Shown: positions 18,662-27,221 of the stretch, piece by piece
How the letters are laid out: every line of letters begins with the position of its first letter
Numbering within the stretch: the first letter of the stretch is position 1
Translations under genes and position numbers: made by a program
The notes under the pieces: generated by a model
Databases searched by the model: none
Told to the model about the DNA's origin: nothing
The model's input: the letters and a program-made list of their open reading frames with translations, nothing else
Source of the DNA: an uncultured Paracoccaceae bacterium
GTDB taxonomy: Bacteria; Pseudomonadota; Alphaproteobacteria; Rhodobacterales; Rhodobacteraceae
Length of the DNA stretch: 64,000 nt
Direction: 5' to 3'
Assembly: GCA_947500135.1 (NCBI GenBank)
Contig: CANMQX010000009.1
Location: 1 to 64,000, forward strand

Positions 18662-18690
18662 AAAGGCCCGCTGCTTGCAGCGGGCCTTTT
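18661..18690. terminator. Bidirectional intrinsic terminator between DUF6473-like gene and etfA
   Basis: A perfect 14-bp stem (18661-18674 with 18677-18690, arm AAAAGGCCCGCTGC) with a 2-nt loop has four A residues at one end and four T at the other. It can therefore stop transcription arriving from both the plus-strand gene and etfA. Confidence 0.92.
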
Positions 18691-18709
18691 CAGTCATGGA
18701 TAGCGCGGA

Positions 18710-19636
18710 TCAAAGCTTTTCAGTCAGCTCTGGTACCGCATTGAACAGGTCGGCGACCAGACCGTAATCAGCCACCTGGAAAATCGGGGCTTCTTCGTCT
18801 TTGTTGATCGCGACGATGATCTTGCTGTCTTTCATGCCGGCAAGATGCTGGATCGCACCCGAAATACCCACAGCGACATAAAGATCGGGGGCAACCACCT
18901 TACCGGTTTGACCAACCTGCCAGTCATTGGGGGCGTAGCCGCTGTCAACGGCGGCACGCGATGCACCAACAGCCGCGTTCAGCTTATCGGCCAGTTTCTC
19001 GATCAGGGCAAAGTCATCCTCGGACCCGACACCACGGCCACCGGACACAACAACACCCGCAGATGTCAGTTCAGGACGATCGGAGGCGGCAACCTTATCT
19101 TCAACCCATTCGGACAGGCCGGAATTGCTGGCGCCGCCGATGCTTTCAACCGATGCTGACCCACCCATACCTGCGGCATCATAACCGGCGGTACGGATTG
19201 TCATGACCTTCTTATCATCGGCGGATTTGACGGTTTGGATTGCGTTCCCGGCATAGATCGGGCGCTCAAACGTGTCGGCATCAACAATGGCCGTTACTTC
19301 GGAAATCACCATCGCATCCAGCAACGCCGCCACACGGGGCATCACGTTCTTGGCGTCGGTGGTGCCGGGGGCGGCGATATGGCTGTAATCACCGGCCAAA
19401 GACACGATCAAATCGGCAGTTGGTTCTGCCAAACGATGACCCAATGCATCATCCTCAGCGCACAGCACCTTGGCAACACCATCGATCTTTGCAGCCTCAT
19501 CAGCAGCGGCCTTGGCCGACGCACCGGCGCACAGCACGGTCACATCGCCCAATGCAGTCGCCGCAGACACGGCCTTTGCGGTTGCATCGACGGCCAATGC
19601 GCCGTCGGTGACTTCACCAATCAGAAGAACAGCCAT
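18710..19636 (-). CDS. etfA: Electron transfer flavoprotein subunit alpha
   Basis: FAD-carrying subunit of the ETF heterodimer, 308 aa, which accepts electrons from acyl-CoA dehydrogenases and passes them to ETF-ubiquinone oxidoreductase. The C-terminal FAD-binding part shows [46 protein letters not shown] and the conserved [20 protein letters not shown]. It starts at the stop codon of etfB, so the two are translationally coupled. The Mcd-type dehydrogenase in this window is a likely electron donor. Confidence 0.96.
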   Translation of the reverse strand: MAVLLIGEVTDGALAVDATAKAVSAATALGDVTVLCAGASAKAAADEAAKIDGVAKVLCAEDDALGHRLAEPTADLIVSLAGDYSHIAAPGTTDAKNVMPRVAALLDAMVISEVTAIVDADTFERPIYAGNAIQTVKSADDKKVMTIRTAGYDAAGMGGSASVESIGGASNSGLSEWVEDKVAASDRPELTSAGVVVSGGRGVGSEDDFALIEKLADKLNAAVGASRAAVDSGYAPNDWQVGQTGKVVAPDLYVAVGISGAIQHLAGMKDSKIIVAINKDEEAPIFQVADYGLVADLFNAVPELTEKL

Positions 19637-20394
19637 TATACAGCCCCCACTTCTTTGAGTTTCTCAACAAGCTCATCCACAGAACCCACTATGATCCCGG
19701 CCTTGCGGGCCTCTGGCTCGGTCGTGCTGACCACGCTCAGGCGCGGGGTCACGTCAACGCCGTAATCAGCGGGGGTCTTTTCATCCAAAGGCTTTTTCTT
19801 GGCCTTCATGATGTTGGGCAAGGATGCGTAGCGGGGTTCATTCAGGCGCAGATCAACGGTGACGATGGTCGGCATCTTGACCTTGATGGTCTGCAAACCG
19901 CCATCAACCTCGCGGGTCACCGTGGCACTATCGCCATCGATGCTGACCTCTGATGCGAATGTGGCCTGCGACCAACCCAGCAGGGCAGACAGCATCTGAC
20001 CCGTGGCATTCATGTCATTATCGATCGCCTGTTTGCCGCACAGAACCAGACCTGGATCTTCTTCCTTGACGACGGCGGCCAGCAGTTTTGCGACCGCCAG
20101 GGGTTCAATATCGGTATGCACATCATCAGCGGCATTGATCAAAATCGCGCGGTCGGCGCCCATGGCAAGGGCGGTGCGCAGCGTTTCCTGCGACTGCTTG
20201 ACGCCGATGGATACTGCGACAACCTCTTCAACCTTGCCAGCTTCGCGCAGGCGGATCGCCTCTTCCACGGCGATTTCGTCGAACGGGTTCATGGACATTT
20301 TGACGTTTGCAAGATCGACACCTGAACCATCCGCTTTGACACGAACCTTCACGTTATAGTCGATCACGCGCTTGACGGGTACGAGGACCTTCAT
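19636..20394 (-). CDS. etfB: Electron transfer flavoprotein subunit beta
   Basis: AMP-binding subunit of ETF, 252 aa. It begins [19 protein letters not shown], contains [20 protein letters not shown] and the ETF-beta signature region [23 protein letters not shown]. The start at 20394 is preceded by GGGAGA; an upstream ATG at 20424 lacks a ribosome site. First gene of the etfB-etfA operon. Confidence 0.96.
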   Translation of the reverse strand: MKVLVPVKRVIDYNVKVRVKADGSGVDLANVKMSMNPFDEIAVEEAIRLREAGKVEEVVAVSIGVKQSQETLRTALAMGADRAILINAADDVHTDIEPLAVAKLLAAVVKEEDPGLVLCGKQAIDNDMNATGQMLSALLGWSQATFASEVSIDGDSATVTREVDGGLQTIKVKMPTIVTVDLRLNEPRYASLPNIMKAKKKPLDEKTPADYGVDVTPRLSVVSTTEPEARKAGIIVGSVDELVEKLKEVGAV

Positions 20395-20519
20395 CTGCGT
20401 TTCTCTCCCAAAGAATCTGAGCATTTACGTTCTCGGGACGTTATTATCGTGCGGACCCGGGCAACAACAGTGCAAAATCGACACGGGGCGGTCTGCGGAC
20501 GCCACGTATTTCCGGGGCG

Positions 20520-20894
20520 CTATTGGGGGATATGAATTTGGTCCGACATCGCAACTGCGGCGCGTGTCCCGTTGAGCATGTCCAGCGTGCGCTGGGCGGT
20601 GGCAATGACATGCTCCAACTGTGCGATGCGCTCATCCAGAAACGCATCAAGGTCAAAAGCCCCCAGATCACCGCTTTCCATACAATCCAGCAGCTTTTTT
20701 AGGTCCGCGATGGATAATCCCGCATCGCGGGCATCGGTGATCATGCGCAAACGCTCTGCGGTATCTTCGGGATAGTCGCGATAGGTGTTGGATGGTTCCG
20801 ATGATGGCTGCGACCGGATCAGCCCCTGCTTTTCGTAAAACCGCAACGTGTCTCGCGACAGGCCGGTCAATGCTGAAAGGGCGCCGATCCGCAT
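20520..20894 (-). CDS. MerR-family transcriptional regulator, 124 aa
   Basis: The N-terminal winged helix (MRIGALSALTGLSRDTLRFY, then EKQGLI) is followed by a long coiled-coil dimerisation helix. The effector region has a single Cys (KLLDCMES) and lacks the paired Cys of CueR/ZntR-type metal sensors, so a metal ligand is not supported by sequence. GGAGAAACG precedes ATG 20894, fixing the start. It is divergent from the zinc-ribbon gene, and the intergenic dyad at 20904-20931 is its likely operator. Confidence 0.88.
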   Translation of the reverse strand: MRIGALSALTGLSRDTLRFYEKQGLIRSQPSSEPSNTYRDYPEDTAERLRMITDARDAGLSIADLKKLLDCMESGDLGAFDLDAFLDERIAQLEHVIATAQRTLDMLNGTRAAVAMSDQIHIPQ

Positions 20895-20903
20895 CGTTTC
20901 TCC

Positions 20904-20931
20904 AAAACCATTGACTCCACTCCATGGTTTT
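20904..20931. promoter_or_regulatory. MerR-type operator dyad
   Basis: AAAACCAT (20904-20911) and ATGGTTTT (20924-20931) are perfect inverted copies separated by 12 bp. The left arm overlaps a TTGACT hexamer (20911-20916) that could be a -35 for the divergent zinc-ribbon gene, although no good -10 was found at the long spacing typical of MerR promoters. Confidence 0.55.
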
Positions 20932-20986
20932 AGAAAACTGTATCGCATTCGGCAAGATGCCAAAGCGATTCTAAGAGAGGATAAAG

Positions 20987-21242
20987 ATGGGACAGGTCTG
21001 CCAAAGCTGCGGAATGCCAATGAACAAAGACCCCGGCGGCGGCGGGACAGAGGCTGACGGAACCCACAGCTCCACATATTGCTCGCTCTGCTACGATAGC
21101 GGCGTGTTCCGGCAGCCGGATTTTGACGTCACACAAGATGCAGGAGTTCTGCATCGATGCGCTTCAGAAAAAGGGAATGCCACGGTTCATGGGCTGGGTT
21201 TTCACCCGATCCTTGCCGCGTCTGGAGCGGTGGAAAACCTGA
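20987..21242 (+). pseudogene. Zinc-ribbon domain protein, disrupted by a +1 frameshift
   Basis: The first frame encodes MGQVCQSCGMPMNKDPGGGG followed by CSLCYDSGVF and then DFDVTQ, which is a CxxC...CxxC zinc ribbon of the PF12674 type. After codon CAA at 21134-21136 the homologous sequence continues one base further on, from ATG 21138 (MQEFCIDALQKKGMPRFMGW, ending at TGA 21240-21242). Removing G21137 restores a single protein of about 84 aa. Read without correction, the first frame runs to 21328 (113 aa) with an unrelated tail. It may be a pseudogene, a sequencing error, or less likely programmed frameshifting. Confidence 0.75.
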
Positions 21243-21340
21243 CGCGAAAATACGAGGAGCGGAGCGGCGCAGGCCAGATACCGCCCATGCCACCGCAGGC
21301 TGTTGTCGTCCCATGGGAAGTTGGTTAGTAGATATTTGTT

Positions 21341-21357
21341 ATGTTATGACATAACAT
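21341..21357. promoter_or_regulatory. Zur-like palindrome upstream of zinT
   Basis: ATGTTATGACATAACAT is a perfect 8-bp-arm palindrome around a central A. It closely resembles the alphaproteobacterial Zur box (GTTATGTTATAACATAAC type). It ends 4 bp before a TATACT -10-like hexamer (21361-21366), so bound Zur would block the promoter of zinT, a gene known to be zinc-repressed in other proteobacteria. Confidence 0.75.
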
Positions 21358-21382
21358 TAATATACTAATAAAGGATGAACTC

Positions 21383-22060
21383 ATGCAAACGGCAATCACC
21401 AAGCAGATCAGTGCATTGACACTTGGCCTGATGCTTTTTTTGGCTGCGCAGGCAGATGCACAAAGCAGCAATAGCGCGGATGACGAAACAGGCCACACGC
21501 ATGCCGCGGCAGAACATCATCACACTGATGAGATCGCAAAAGGGTATTTTGATGACAGCCAGATCGTGCCCCGAACGCTGGCCGATTGGGAAGGCGATTG
21601 GCAATCTGTTTATCCGTTGCTGCAGGACGGCACCCTTGATCCAGTGATGGAAGAAAAGGCCGCACATGGCGACAAGAGTGCTGAAGAATATCGCGCCTAT
21701 TACACGACCGGTTATCAGACCACAGTTGATCGCATCGTGATCAGTGGCGACAGCATCACCTTTTATGAAAAGGATCAGTCAGCCGAAGCGACATATGCGC
21801 CTGATGGCCATGAAGTGCTGACATATGAGAAGGGTAATCGCGGCGTGCGCTTCATCTTTTCCAAGGTCGCTGGCGATGAAAACGCCCCGGCAGTGATCCA
21901 GTTCAGTGACCACCGGATCGCGCCGGACCCTGCCGATCACTATCACCTTTACTGGGGCGATGACCGGGTTGCGCTGTTAAATGAGCTGACGAACTGGCCG
22001 ACTTATTTCCCAGCCGCGTTATCGGGGGAAGAGGTCGTGGCCGAGATGTTGGCGCATTAG
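21383..22060 (+). CDS. zinT: ZinT family periplasmic zinc-binding protein
   Basis: 225 aa with a signal peptide (LTLGLMLFLAAQADA|Q). A His-rich segment near the mature N-terminus (GHTHAAAEHHHTDE) is followed by the ZinT lipocalin-like domain: GYFDDSQIVPRTLADWEGDW, then QSVYPLLQDGTLDPV and the late metal-binding DHYHLYWG. ZinT captures zinc in the periplasm, usually for ZnuABC, under zinc starvation. AAGGATG lies 9 nt before the ATG. No znu genes are in the window. Confidence 0.93.
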   Translation: MQTAITKQISALTLGLMLFLAAQADAQSSNSADDETGHTHAAAEHHHTDEIAKGYFDDSQIVPRTLADWEGDWQSVYPLLQDGTLDPVMEEKAAHGDKSAEEYRAYYTTGYQTTVDRIVISGDSITFYEKDQSAEATYAPDGHEVLTYEKGNRGVRFIFSKVAGDENAPAVIQFSDHRIAPDPADHYHLYWGDDRVALLNELTNWPTYFPAALSGEEVVAEMLAH

Positions 22061-22126
22061 ATCCGATCTGACATGGATCTGAACGATGGGCCGCCGATTC
22101 TGCGTTGGCCCATCGATGTCTTGCGG

Positions 22127-22699
22127 TTACCGGTTTGCCCCCGGCACCCACAGGACATCATCCTTGCCATTGTCATTGGCGATCCGGGATGCCTGGAAAA
22201 ACCAATCTGACAAACGGTTCAGGTATTTCACCGCCGCCGGGTTCACCGACTCCATCGTGGCCAGTTCGACCGTCAATCGCTCCGCCCGGCGCGACACTGT
22301 ACGACACAGGTGCATATGCGCCGAGAGCGGCGACCCACCGGGCAGGATAAAGCTGCGTAAAGGCTCAACATTCTTTGTCATAGCGTCGATTTCCGCCTCC
22401 AACCGTTCCACCTGCGCATCCGACATACGCAATGGCGGATATTCGGCCTCGTCATCCTTTTCCATATCCGGGCGGCACAGATCGGCCCCCAGATCGAACA
22501 GGTCATTCTGGATCATTGCCAGCTGCGCATCGACGTCGCCCGCAGCATGCAGGCGGGCAAGACCAACGGTCGCATTTGTCTCATCAACGGTGCCATAGGA
22601 TGTCACCCGCAACGCATGTTTGGCCACGCGGCTGCCATTGCCCAACGCGGTTTCACCTGCGTCACCGGTCTTTGTGTAAATCTTATTTAAAACAACCAT
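22127..22699 (-). CDS. Cob(I)alamin adenosyltransferase, PduO type
   Basis: Transfers the adenosyl group of ATP to cob(I)alamin to make coenzyme B12, needed for example by methylmalonyl- and ethylmalonyl-CoA mutases. The N-terminus MVVLNKIYTKTGDAGETALG is the ATP-binding motif of PduO enzymes. FILPGGSPLSAHMHLCRTVSRRAER and the C-terminal LNRLSDWFFQASR are the cobalamin-side motifs. A tandem ATG at 22702 overlaps the stop of the preceding gene (TAATG), so the start could be one codon earlier. Confidence 0.92.
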   Translation of the reverse strand: MVVLNKIYTKTGDAGETALGNGSRVAKHALRVTSYGTVDETNATVGLARLHAAGDVDAQLAMIQNDLFDLGADLCRPDMEKDDEAEYPPLRMSDAQVERLEAEIDAMTKNVEPLRSFILPGGSPLSAHMHLCRTVSRRAERLTVELATMESVNPAAVKYLNRLSDWFFQASRIANDNGKDDVLWVPGANR

Positions 22700-22701
22700 C
22701 A

Positions 22702-22908
22702 TTACCCTCCCTGGTGGCGCAGATAGACAAATAGCAAGATCAAAAGGACCGCAATAAATTGCGCACCGATCCGCCAACGCATGAGTTTATTTGCGTATTT
22801 TCCATTGTCTTCGCCGCCCTTGCCGAAGGTGCTGATCCCCATAAGCAGGATGCCCAGCACGATCAGAACGGCAAGCGCGACAATCCAGAAAAGCGGGTCG
22901 TTCGCCAT
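22702..22908 (-). CDS. Twin-transmembrane-helix small protein, 68 aa
   Basis: Two hydrophobic helices (FWIVALAVLIVLGILLMGI and IGAQFIAVLLILLFVYL) flank a short glycine- and charge-rich loop containing a GKGG motif and a KLMRWRI segment. This matches the small HIG1-like/twin-TM proteins that in Rhodobacteraceae precede the cobalamin adenosyltransferase and etf genes. In mitochondria HIG1 proteins associate with respiratory complexes; the bacterial role is unknown. Its stop overlaps the start of the adenosyltransferase gene, implying translational coupling. Confidence 0.85.
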   Translation of the reverse strand: MANDPLFWIVALAVLIVLGILLMGISTFGKGGEDNGKYANKLMRWRIGAQFIAVLLILLFVYLRHQGG

Positions 22909-22968
22909 AGCAATGGTCCTTTATTGACGTCACGCGAGATGTAGCAGGCTGCGGGACGAAGGAAACCC

Positions 22969-23796
22969 TCAGACCCGCAAAATCAACACGTCCAGCAAGC
23001 GGGTCGGCAGGATACGCCGCGCAAACCCCATAAAGTAAGTCGGAAAAGTCACGTAATAACGGGGCTTTGGGCGCTTTGATGTCACGGCATGCAGCAGCTT
23101 TTTCGTGACAGCGCTGGCAGGCAGTTCAAATGTATCCGGCCCGCTATCGGTATAAAGCCGCTCGCGCAGTTCAGTATACTGTTCCTTGCGGGCGGAATTT
23201 TCCCAATCGAACCATTTTTCGAAATGCGGTATGGCGTTTTGCCGGATATTGGATGTGACAGGGCCGGGTTCGATCAGGATCACCTTGATCGGCGTGTCCG
23301 CCATCTCAACCCGCAATACATCGGTCAACCCTTCCAACGCGAATTTCGTGGCCACATAGGCCCCGCGCCAGCGCAGCCCGACAAAGCCAAGAACGGATGA
23401 ATTATTGATGATCCGCCCATGTCCCTGCGCACGCATCACCGGGATCACAAGCCGCGTAAGCTCATGATATCCAAACACATTCACTTCAAAAATCGCGCGC
23501 AATGCGCCAACGGGCAGGTCTTCGACAGCGCCGGGGCAGGCGTAGGCCCCGTTATTGAACAAGGCATCCAGCGTCCCACCCGTGGCCTCAAGCACATCGG
23601 CTAGCCCATTCACCACGCTATCGGGATCGGCATAGTCGATCCGGGGGGCGTCAAAGCCTTCGGACGTCAGCCGGTCACAATCAACCTGCTGACGACAGCT
23701 TGCAAAAACGCGCCATCCAGCAGCTTTCAGCCCGCGCGCCGCGTCAAGCCCGATACCAGAAGAGCAACCCGTAATCAGTATGGTTTTCTGTGTCAT
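22969..23796 (-). CDS. Short-chain dehydrogenase/reductase, 275 aa
   Basis: A classical SDR with the NAD(P)-binding TGCSSGIGLDAA near residues 10-21, NNGAYACPGAV, the catalytic Ser in IINNSSVLGFVGL, and the Tyr-Lys pair in AYVATKFALEG. The SCRQQ after the first strand pair suggests an NADPH preference by comparison with the family. The substrate is unknown; the C-terminal hydrophobic end (YFMGFARRILP) resembles SDRs acting on lipids or retinoids. Confidence 0.9.
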   Translation of the reverse strand: MTQKTILITGCSSGIGLDAARGLKAAGWRVFASCRQQVDCDRLTSEGFDAPRIDYADPDSVVNGLADVLEATGGTLDALFNNGAYACPGAVEDLPVGALRAIFEVNVFGYHELTRLVIPVMRAQGHGRIINNSSVLGFVGLRWRGAYVATKFALEGLTDVLRVEMADTPIKVILIEPGPVTSNIRQNAIPHFEKWFDWENSARKEQYTELRERLYTDSGPDTFELPASAVTKKLLHAVTSKRPKPRYYVTFPTYFMGFARRILPTRLLDVLILRV

Positions 23797-23838
23797 GCCA
23801 GACTGTTTGCCCGTCTAGGGACAAACTGACAAGCGATG

Positions 23839-24330
23839 TTATCCTTCGGATAGCAACCGTTCAGCCATCCAACCGATCTGGCCAGAGCCCAAAAGGCGGA
23901 CTTGCGCCCAACCATCTGCATTCACGGCCAAAATCTCTGCCTCGGTGCCGCGTGGCAGGGTTTCAAGAACATAGTAATTCGTGCTGGGGCCGTCGCGCAT
24001 ATTCACCCAATCGCCAGCCACTTTCCAAACCGCAACCTCGTCTGTGACGGGTGCGGTTTCAGTCACAAAGGCGACCTGTTCGATCACGGCTTCAGGTTCG
24101 GCGGTCGGCGCGGGAATAACCGTATAACCCAGCGATGGCTCTGCCGGTTCAGTGACCATGGTCGCATCGGCGATTTTGGAAACTGGCATGATCGGTTCCG
24201 CGATCACATCCTCTACCGGGGCCTTGGCGACCGATATTTTCCGTTCCAACGGTGCGAAATCCGCGCCGCCTGACATTTCGTAAAACGCCCATGCAAACAT
24301 GGCGCAGGTCACTAGTATGAACTTGGACAT
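23839..24330 (-). CDS. SH3b-domain exported protein, 163 aa
   Basis: A short N-terminal hydrophobic stretch (FILVTCAMFAWAFYEM) acts as signal or anchor. A low-complexity Ala/Glu/Val/Pro linker follows, then a C-terminal bacterial SH3 domain at about residues 105-160 (VNMRDGPSTNYYVLETLPRG, WAQVRL, GWMAERLL). SH3b domains usually bind peptidoglycan or act as protein-interaction modules in the periplasm. GAGGGG lies upstream of ATG 24330. It is divergent from parC. Confidence 0.85.
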   Translation of the reverse strand: MSKFILVTCAMFAWAFYEMSGGADFAPLERKISVAKAPVEDVIAEPIMPVSKIADATMVTEPAEPSLGYTVIPAPTAEPEAVIEQVAFVTETAPVTDEVAVWKVAGDWVNMRDGPSTNYYVLETLPRGTEAEILAVNADGWAQVRLLGSGQIGWMAERLLSEG

Positions 24331-24462
24331 GGCAGTGTCCCCTCACTTGTTACAGAATCAACTGTATCACGGATATTTGGTTCCATATATATTTTGCGCG
24401 GAAAAGATTCAGGGGAATTTTCCCGACTTTACGGCAGAATCCCCTACCGTTACACCGATGCC

Positions 24463-26799
24463 ATGAGTGATGACAGCGACACCGATCTTGGTCCCAACGA
24501 TGTAACCGAAACGCTGCGGCGCGCGATTGGCGACCGCTACCTGACCTATGCGTTGTCCACGATCATGCACCGTGCGCTGCCCGATGCGCGTGACGGGCTG
24601 AAACCGGTGCATCGGCGCATTCTTTATGCGATGTCACGTCTGCGCCTGTCGCCAACCGGTGGCTTTCTGAAATCGGCCAAGATCAGTGGCGACACGATGG
24701 GTGATTTCCACCCCCATGGCGATGCCGCGATCTATGACGCGATGGCCCGCCTCGCCCAGGATTTCAACGTGCGTTACCCGCTGGTCGACGGGCAGGGGAA
24801 CTTTGGCAATATCGACGGGGATAACCCGGCTGCCAGCCGTTATACAGAGGCGCGGATGACCGCCGCAGCAGAAGCCCTGCTGGAAGGGTTGTCCGAAGAT
24901 TCCGTTGATTTCCGCGACAATTACGATGGCCGCCTGACCGAACCTGCCGTCTTGCCGGCTACGTTCCCCAACCTTCTGGCCAATGGGTCCAGCGGGATCG
25001 CGGTGGGGATGGCGACCAACATCCCGCCCCACAACCTGCATGAACTGATCGATGCCTGCTTGCATCTGATCAAAACACCTGATGCGCGCGACGACACATT
25101 GCTGAACTACATACCCGGCCCCGATTTTCCGACCGGCGGCGTGATTGTCGAACCTGCTGAAAACATTGCGACGGCCTACCGTACGGGGCGCGGATCATTC
25201 CGCCTGCGTGCCAAATGGGAGGTCGAGGATCTGGGCCGTGGCACATGGCAGATCGTTGTCACTGAAATCCCGTATCAGGTGCAGAAATCCAAGCTGATCG
25301 AAAAACTGGCCGAGGTGATCCAGACCAAAAAGGTCCCGCTGCTGGCCGATGTGCGGGATGAAAGCGCGGAGGATATCCGCGTGATCCTGGAACCCCGCGC
25401 CAAGACGGTCGACCCCGAAGTTATGATGGGGATGTTGTTCCGCAACTCCGATCTGGAAACCCGGTTCAGCCTGAACATGAACGTCCTGATCGACGGGCTG
25501 ACGCCCAAGGTCTGCAGCCTCAAGGAAGTGTTGCGCGCCTTCCTTGACCACCGGCGCGAGGTGTTGATCAGGCGCAGCAAGTACCGGCTGGAAAAGATCG
25601 ACCACCGGCTTGAGGTGCTTGAGGGGTTCATCATCGCCTTTCTGCATCTGGACCGCGTGATCGACATCATCCGCTATGATGACGACCCAAAGCGCGCCTT
25701 GATGATCGAGGATTGGGCCAGGGATCATGTCCGCGCCACATCTGAAAAAGACTATATTGCCCCCGTCGATGACGATGCAGAGGTGGCGCTGTCTGAAGTG
25801 CAGGCAGAGGCGATCCTGAATATGCGCCTGCGATCTTTGCGGCGTCTGGAAGAGCTGGAGCTGATCGCCGAACGCGATGCGTTGATGATGGAACGGGCCG
25901 AGATCGAAGACCTGCTGGACAGCGATGATCTGCAATGGGCCAAGATTGCTGAACAGCTTCGCGAAACCCGCAAGACCTTTGGCCGTGACAGCGACGGTGG
26001 GGCGCGCCGCACACAATTTGCCGAGGCCGCCGAGGTGGTCGAGGTGCCGTTGGAGGCGATGATCGAACGCGAGCCGGTCACAGTCGTCTGTTCAAAAATG
26101 GGCTGGGTCCGTGCAATGACCGGCCATATCGACCTGACCCGCGAGTTGAAGTTCAAGGATGGCGATGGCCCGCGGTTTATCTTTCACGCGGAAACAACTG
26201 ATAAGCTGTTGGTGTTTGGGGCGAATGGGCGTTTCTACACGGTTGGTGCGTCAACCCTGCCCGGCGGGCGCGGCATGGGTGAACCCCTGCGGCTAATGAT
26301 TGATCTGCCCAACGATGTTGAAATCATTGATATCCTGATCCATAAACCGGGTGAAAAGCTTCTTGTCGCATCGGCAGAAGGGAATGGATTCATCGTGCCA
26401 GAGGATGACGTGTTGGCGCAAACCCGCACGGGCAAACAGGTTCTGAACGTGAAGGATACTGTGGCCAAGGTCTGTACCCGTCTGGCTGGCGATCATGTGG
26501 CTGTCGTATCCGAGAACGCCAAATTACTGGTATTTGACGCCAGTGAACTGCCCGAAATGGGCCGAGGCAAGGGCGTGCGCATCCAGAAGTACAAAAAGGC
26601 CGCCGGACGGCAGGGGACGCTGGAACTTGACGGTGGTTTGTCCGACCTGACGACATTCCGATGGGAAGACGGGCTGTCATGGCCCATGGGCGGCGGCAAG
26701 ACCCGCACCGAACCTGACATGTCCGAATGGAAAGGCGCACGCGCCGGGGTTGGCAAGCGGCCGCCACATGGCTTCCCGAAGAACAACAAGTTCTCCTAG
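24463..26799 (+). CDS. parC: DNA topoisomerase IV subunit A
   Basis: Breakage-reunion subunit that decatenates daughter chromosomes with ParE. 778 aa from ATG 24463; a frame extension to 24394 is not supported. It shows DGLKPVHRRILYAM, the quinolone-pocket loop HPHGDAAIYDAM, and the active-site Tyr in NPAASRYTEARM, with the beta-pinwheel C-terminal domain in the last 250 residues. The positions equivalent to E. coli ParC Ser80 and Glu84 are Ala and Asp here. It runs straight into the next gene (TAGATG). parE is not in the window. Confidence 0.95.
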   Translation: MSDDSDTDLGPNDVTETLRRAIGDRYLTYALSTIMHRALPDARDGLKPVHRRILYAMSRLRLSPTGGFLKSAKISGDTMGDFHPHGDAAIYDAMARLAQDFNVRYPLVDGQGNFGNIDGDNPAASRYTEARMTAAAEALLEGLSEDSVDFRDNYDGRLTEPAVLPATFPNLLANGSSGIAVGMATNIPPHNLHELIDACLHLIKTPDARDDTLLNYIPGPDFPTGGVIVEPAENIATAYRTGRGSFRLRAKWEVEDLGRGTWQIVVTEIPYQVQKSKLIEKLAEVIQTKKVPLLADVRDESAEDIRVILEPRAKTVDPEVMMGMLFRNSDLETRFSLNMNVLIDGLTPKVCSLKEVLRAFLDHRREVLIRRSKYRLEKIDHRLEVLEGFIIAFLHLDRVIDIIRYDDDPKRALMIEDWARDHVRATSEKDYIAPVDDDAEVALSEVQAEAILNMRLRSLRRLEELELIAERDALMMERAEIEDLLDSDDLQWAKIAEQLRETRKTFGRDSDGGARRTQFAEAAEVVEVPLEAMIEREPVTVVCSKMGWVRAMTGHIDLTRELKFKDGDGPRFIFHAETTDKLLVFGANGRFYTVGASTLPGGRGMGEPLRLMIDLPNDVEIIDILIHKPGEKLLVASAEGNGFIVPEDDVLAQTRTGKQVLNVKDTVAKVCTRLAGDHVAVVSENAKLLVFDASELPEMGRGKGVRIQKYKKAAGRQGTLELDGGLSDLTTFRWEDGLSWPMGGGKTRTEPDMSEWKGARAGVGKRPPHGFPKNNKFS

Positions 26800-27180
26800 A
26801 TGAATGGGTTCGCGCCTGTTTGCGCGGCGGGTCTGCGCGCCCTTTTGGTGGTCATGCTCGTCGTTGGCATGCTGGCCCCGCGCATGTCTGCGGTGCTGGC
26901 GCAGGTCATTCCGGGTGTTCAGATGATGGTGATCTGTACCGGCGACGCATTGGTCACGATCACGATGGGCGCCGATGGCGTTCCCATCGAAACCGAGGAT
27001 CAGGTCCAGCACCCTTGCGTGATGGCGCCGGACGTTACGCTGGCTGTTGCTAGCCTGCCATTCTGGCAACAACTGGCGGCCGATCACGCGCATGGTTTTG
27101 CCATCAGCGAAAACAGCCGGGTCAGTGTTGATCATCTGACGCGGTTGACCCCGACCCGCGGCCCCCCTGTTTTGGTTTGA
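26800..27180 (+). CDS. Small exported protein, DUF2946-like, 126 aa
   Basis: An N-terminal signal/anchor (LRALLVVMLVVGMLAPRMSAVLA) is followed by a mature part with MMVICTGDALVTITM, a conserved-looking second Cys in VQHPCVMAPD and a Pro-rich end. This layout resembles DUF2946 proteins, found next to copper or TonB/PepSY genes; the assignment is tentative. The ATG follows the parC TAG without a gap. The PepSY gene starts 42 bp downstream, and the pair is probably functional rather than related to parC. Confidence 0.6.
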   Translation: MNGFAPVCAAGLRALLVVMLVVGMLAPRMSAVLAQVIPGVQMMVICTGDALVTITMGADGVPIETEDQVQHPCVMAPDVTLAVASLPFWQQLAADHAHGFAISENSRVSVDHLTRLTPTRGPPVLV

Positions 27181-27221
27181 TTTCACCCCCAACAATCAAA
27201 CCTTAAATCAGGATTATTCCG

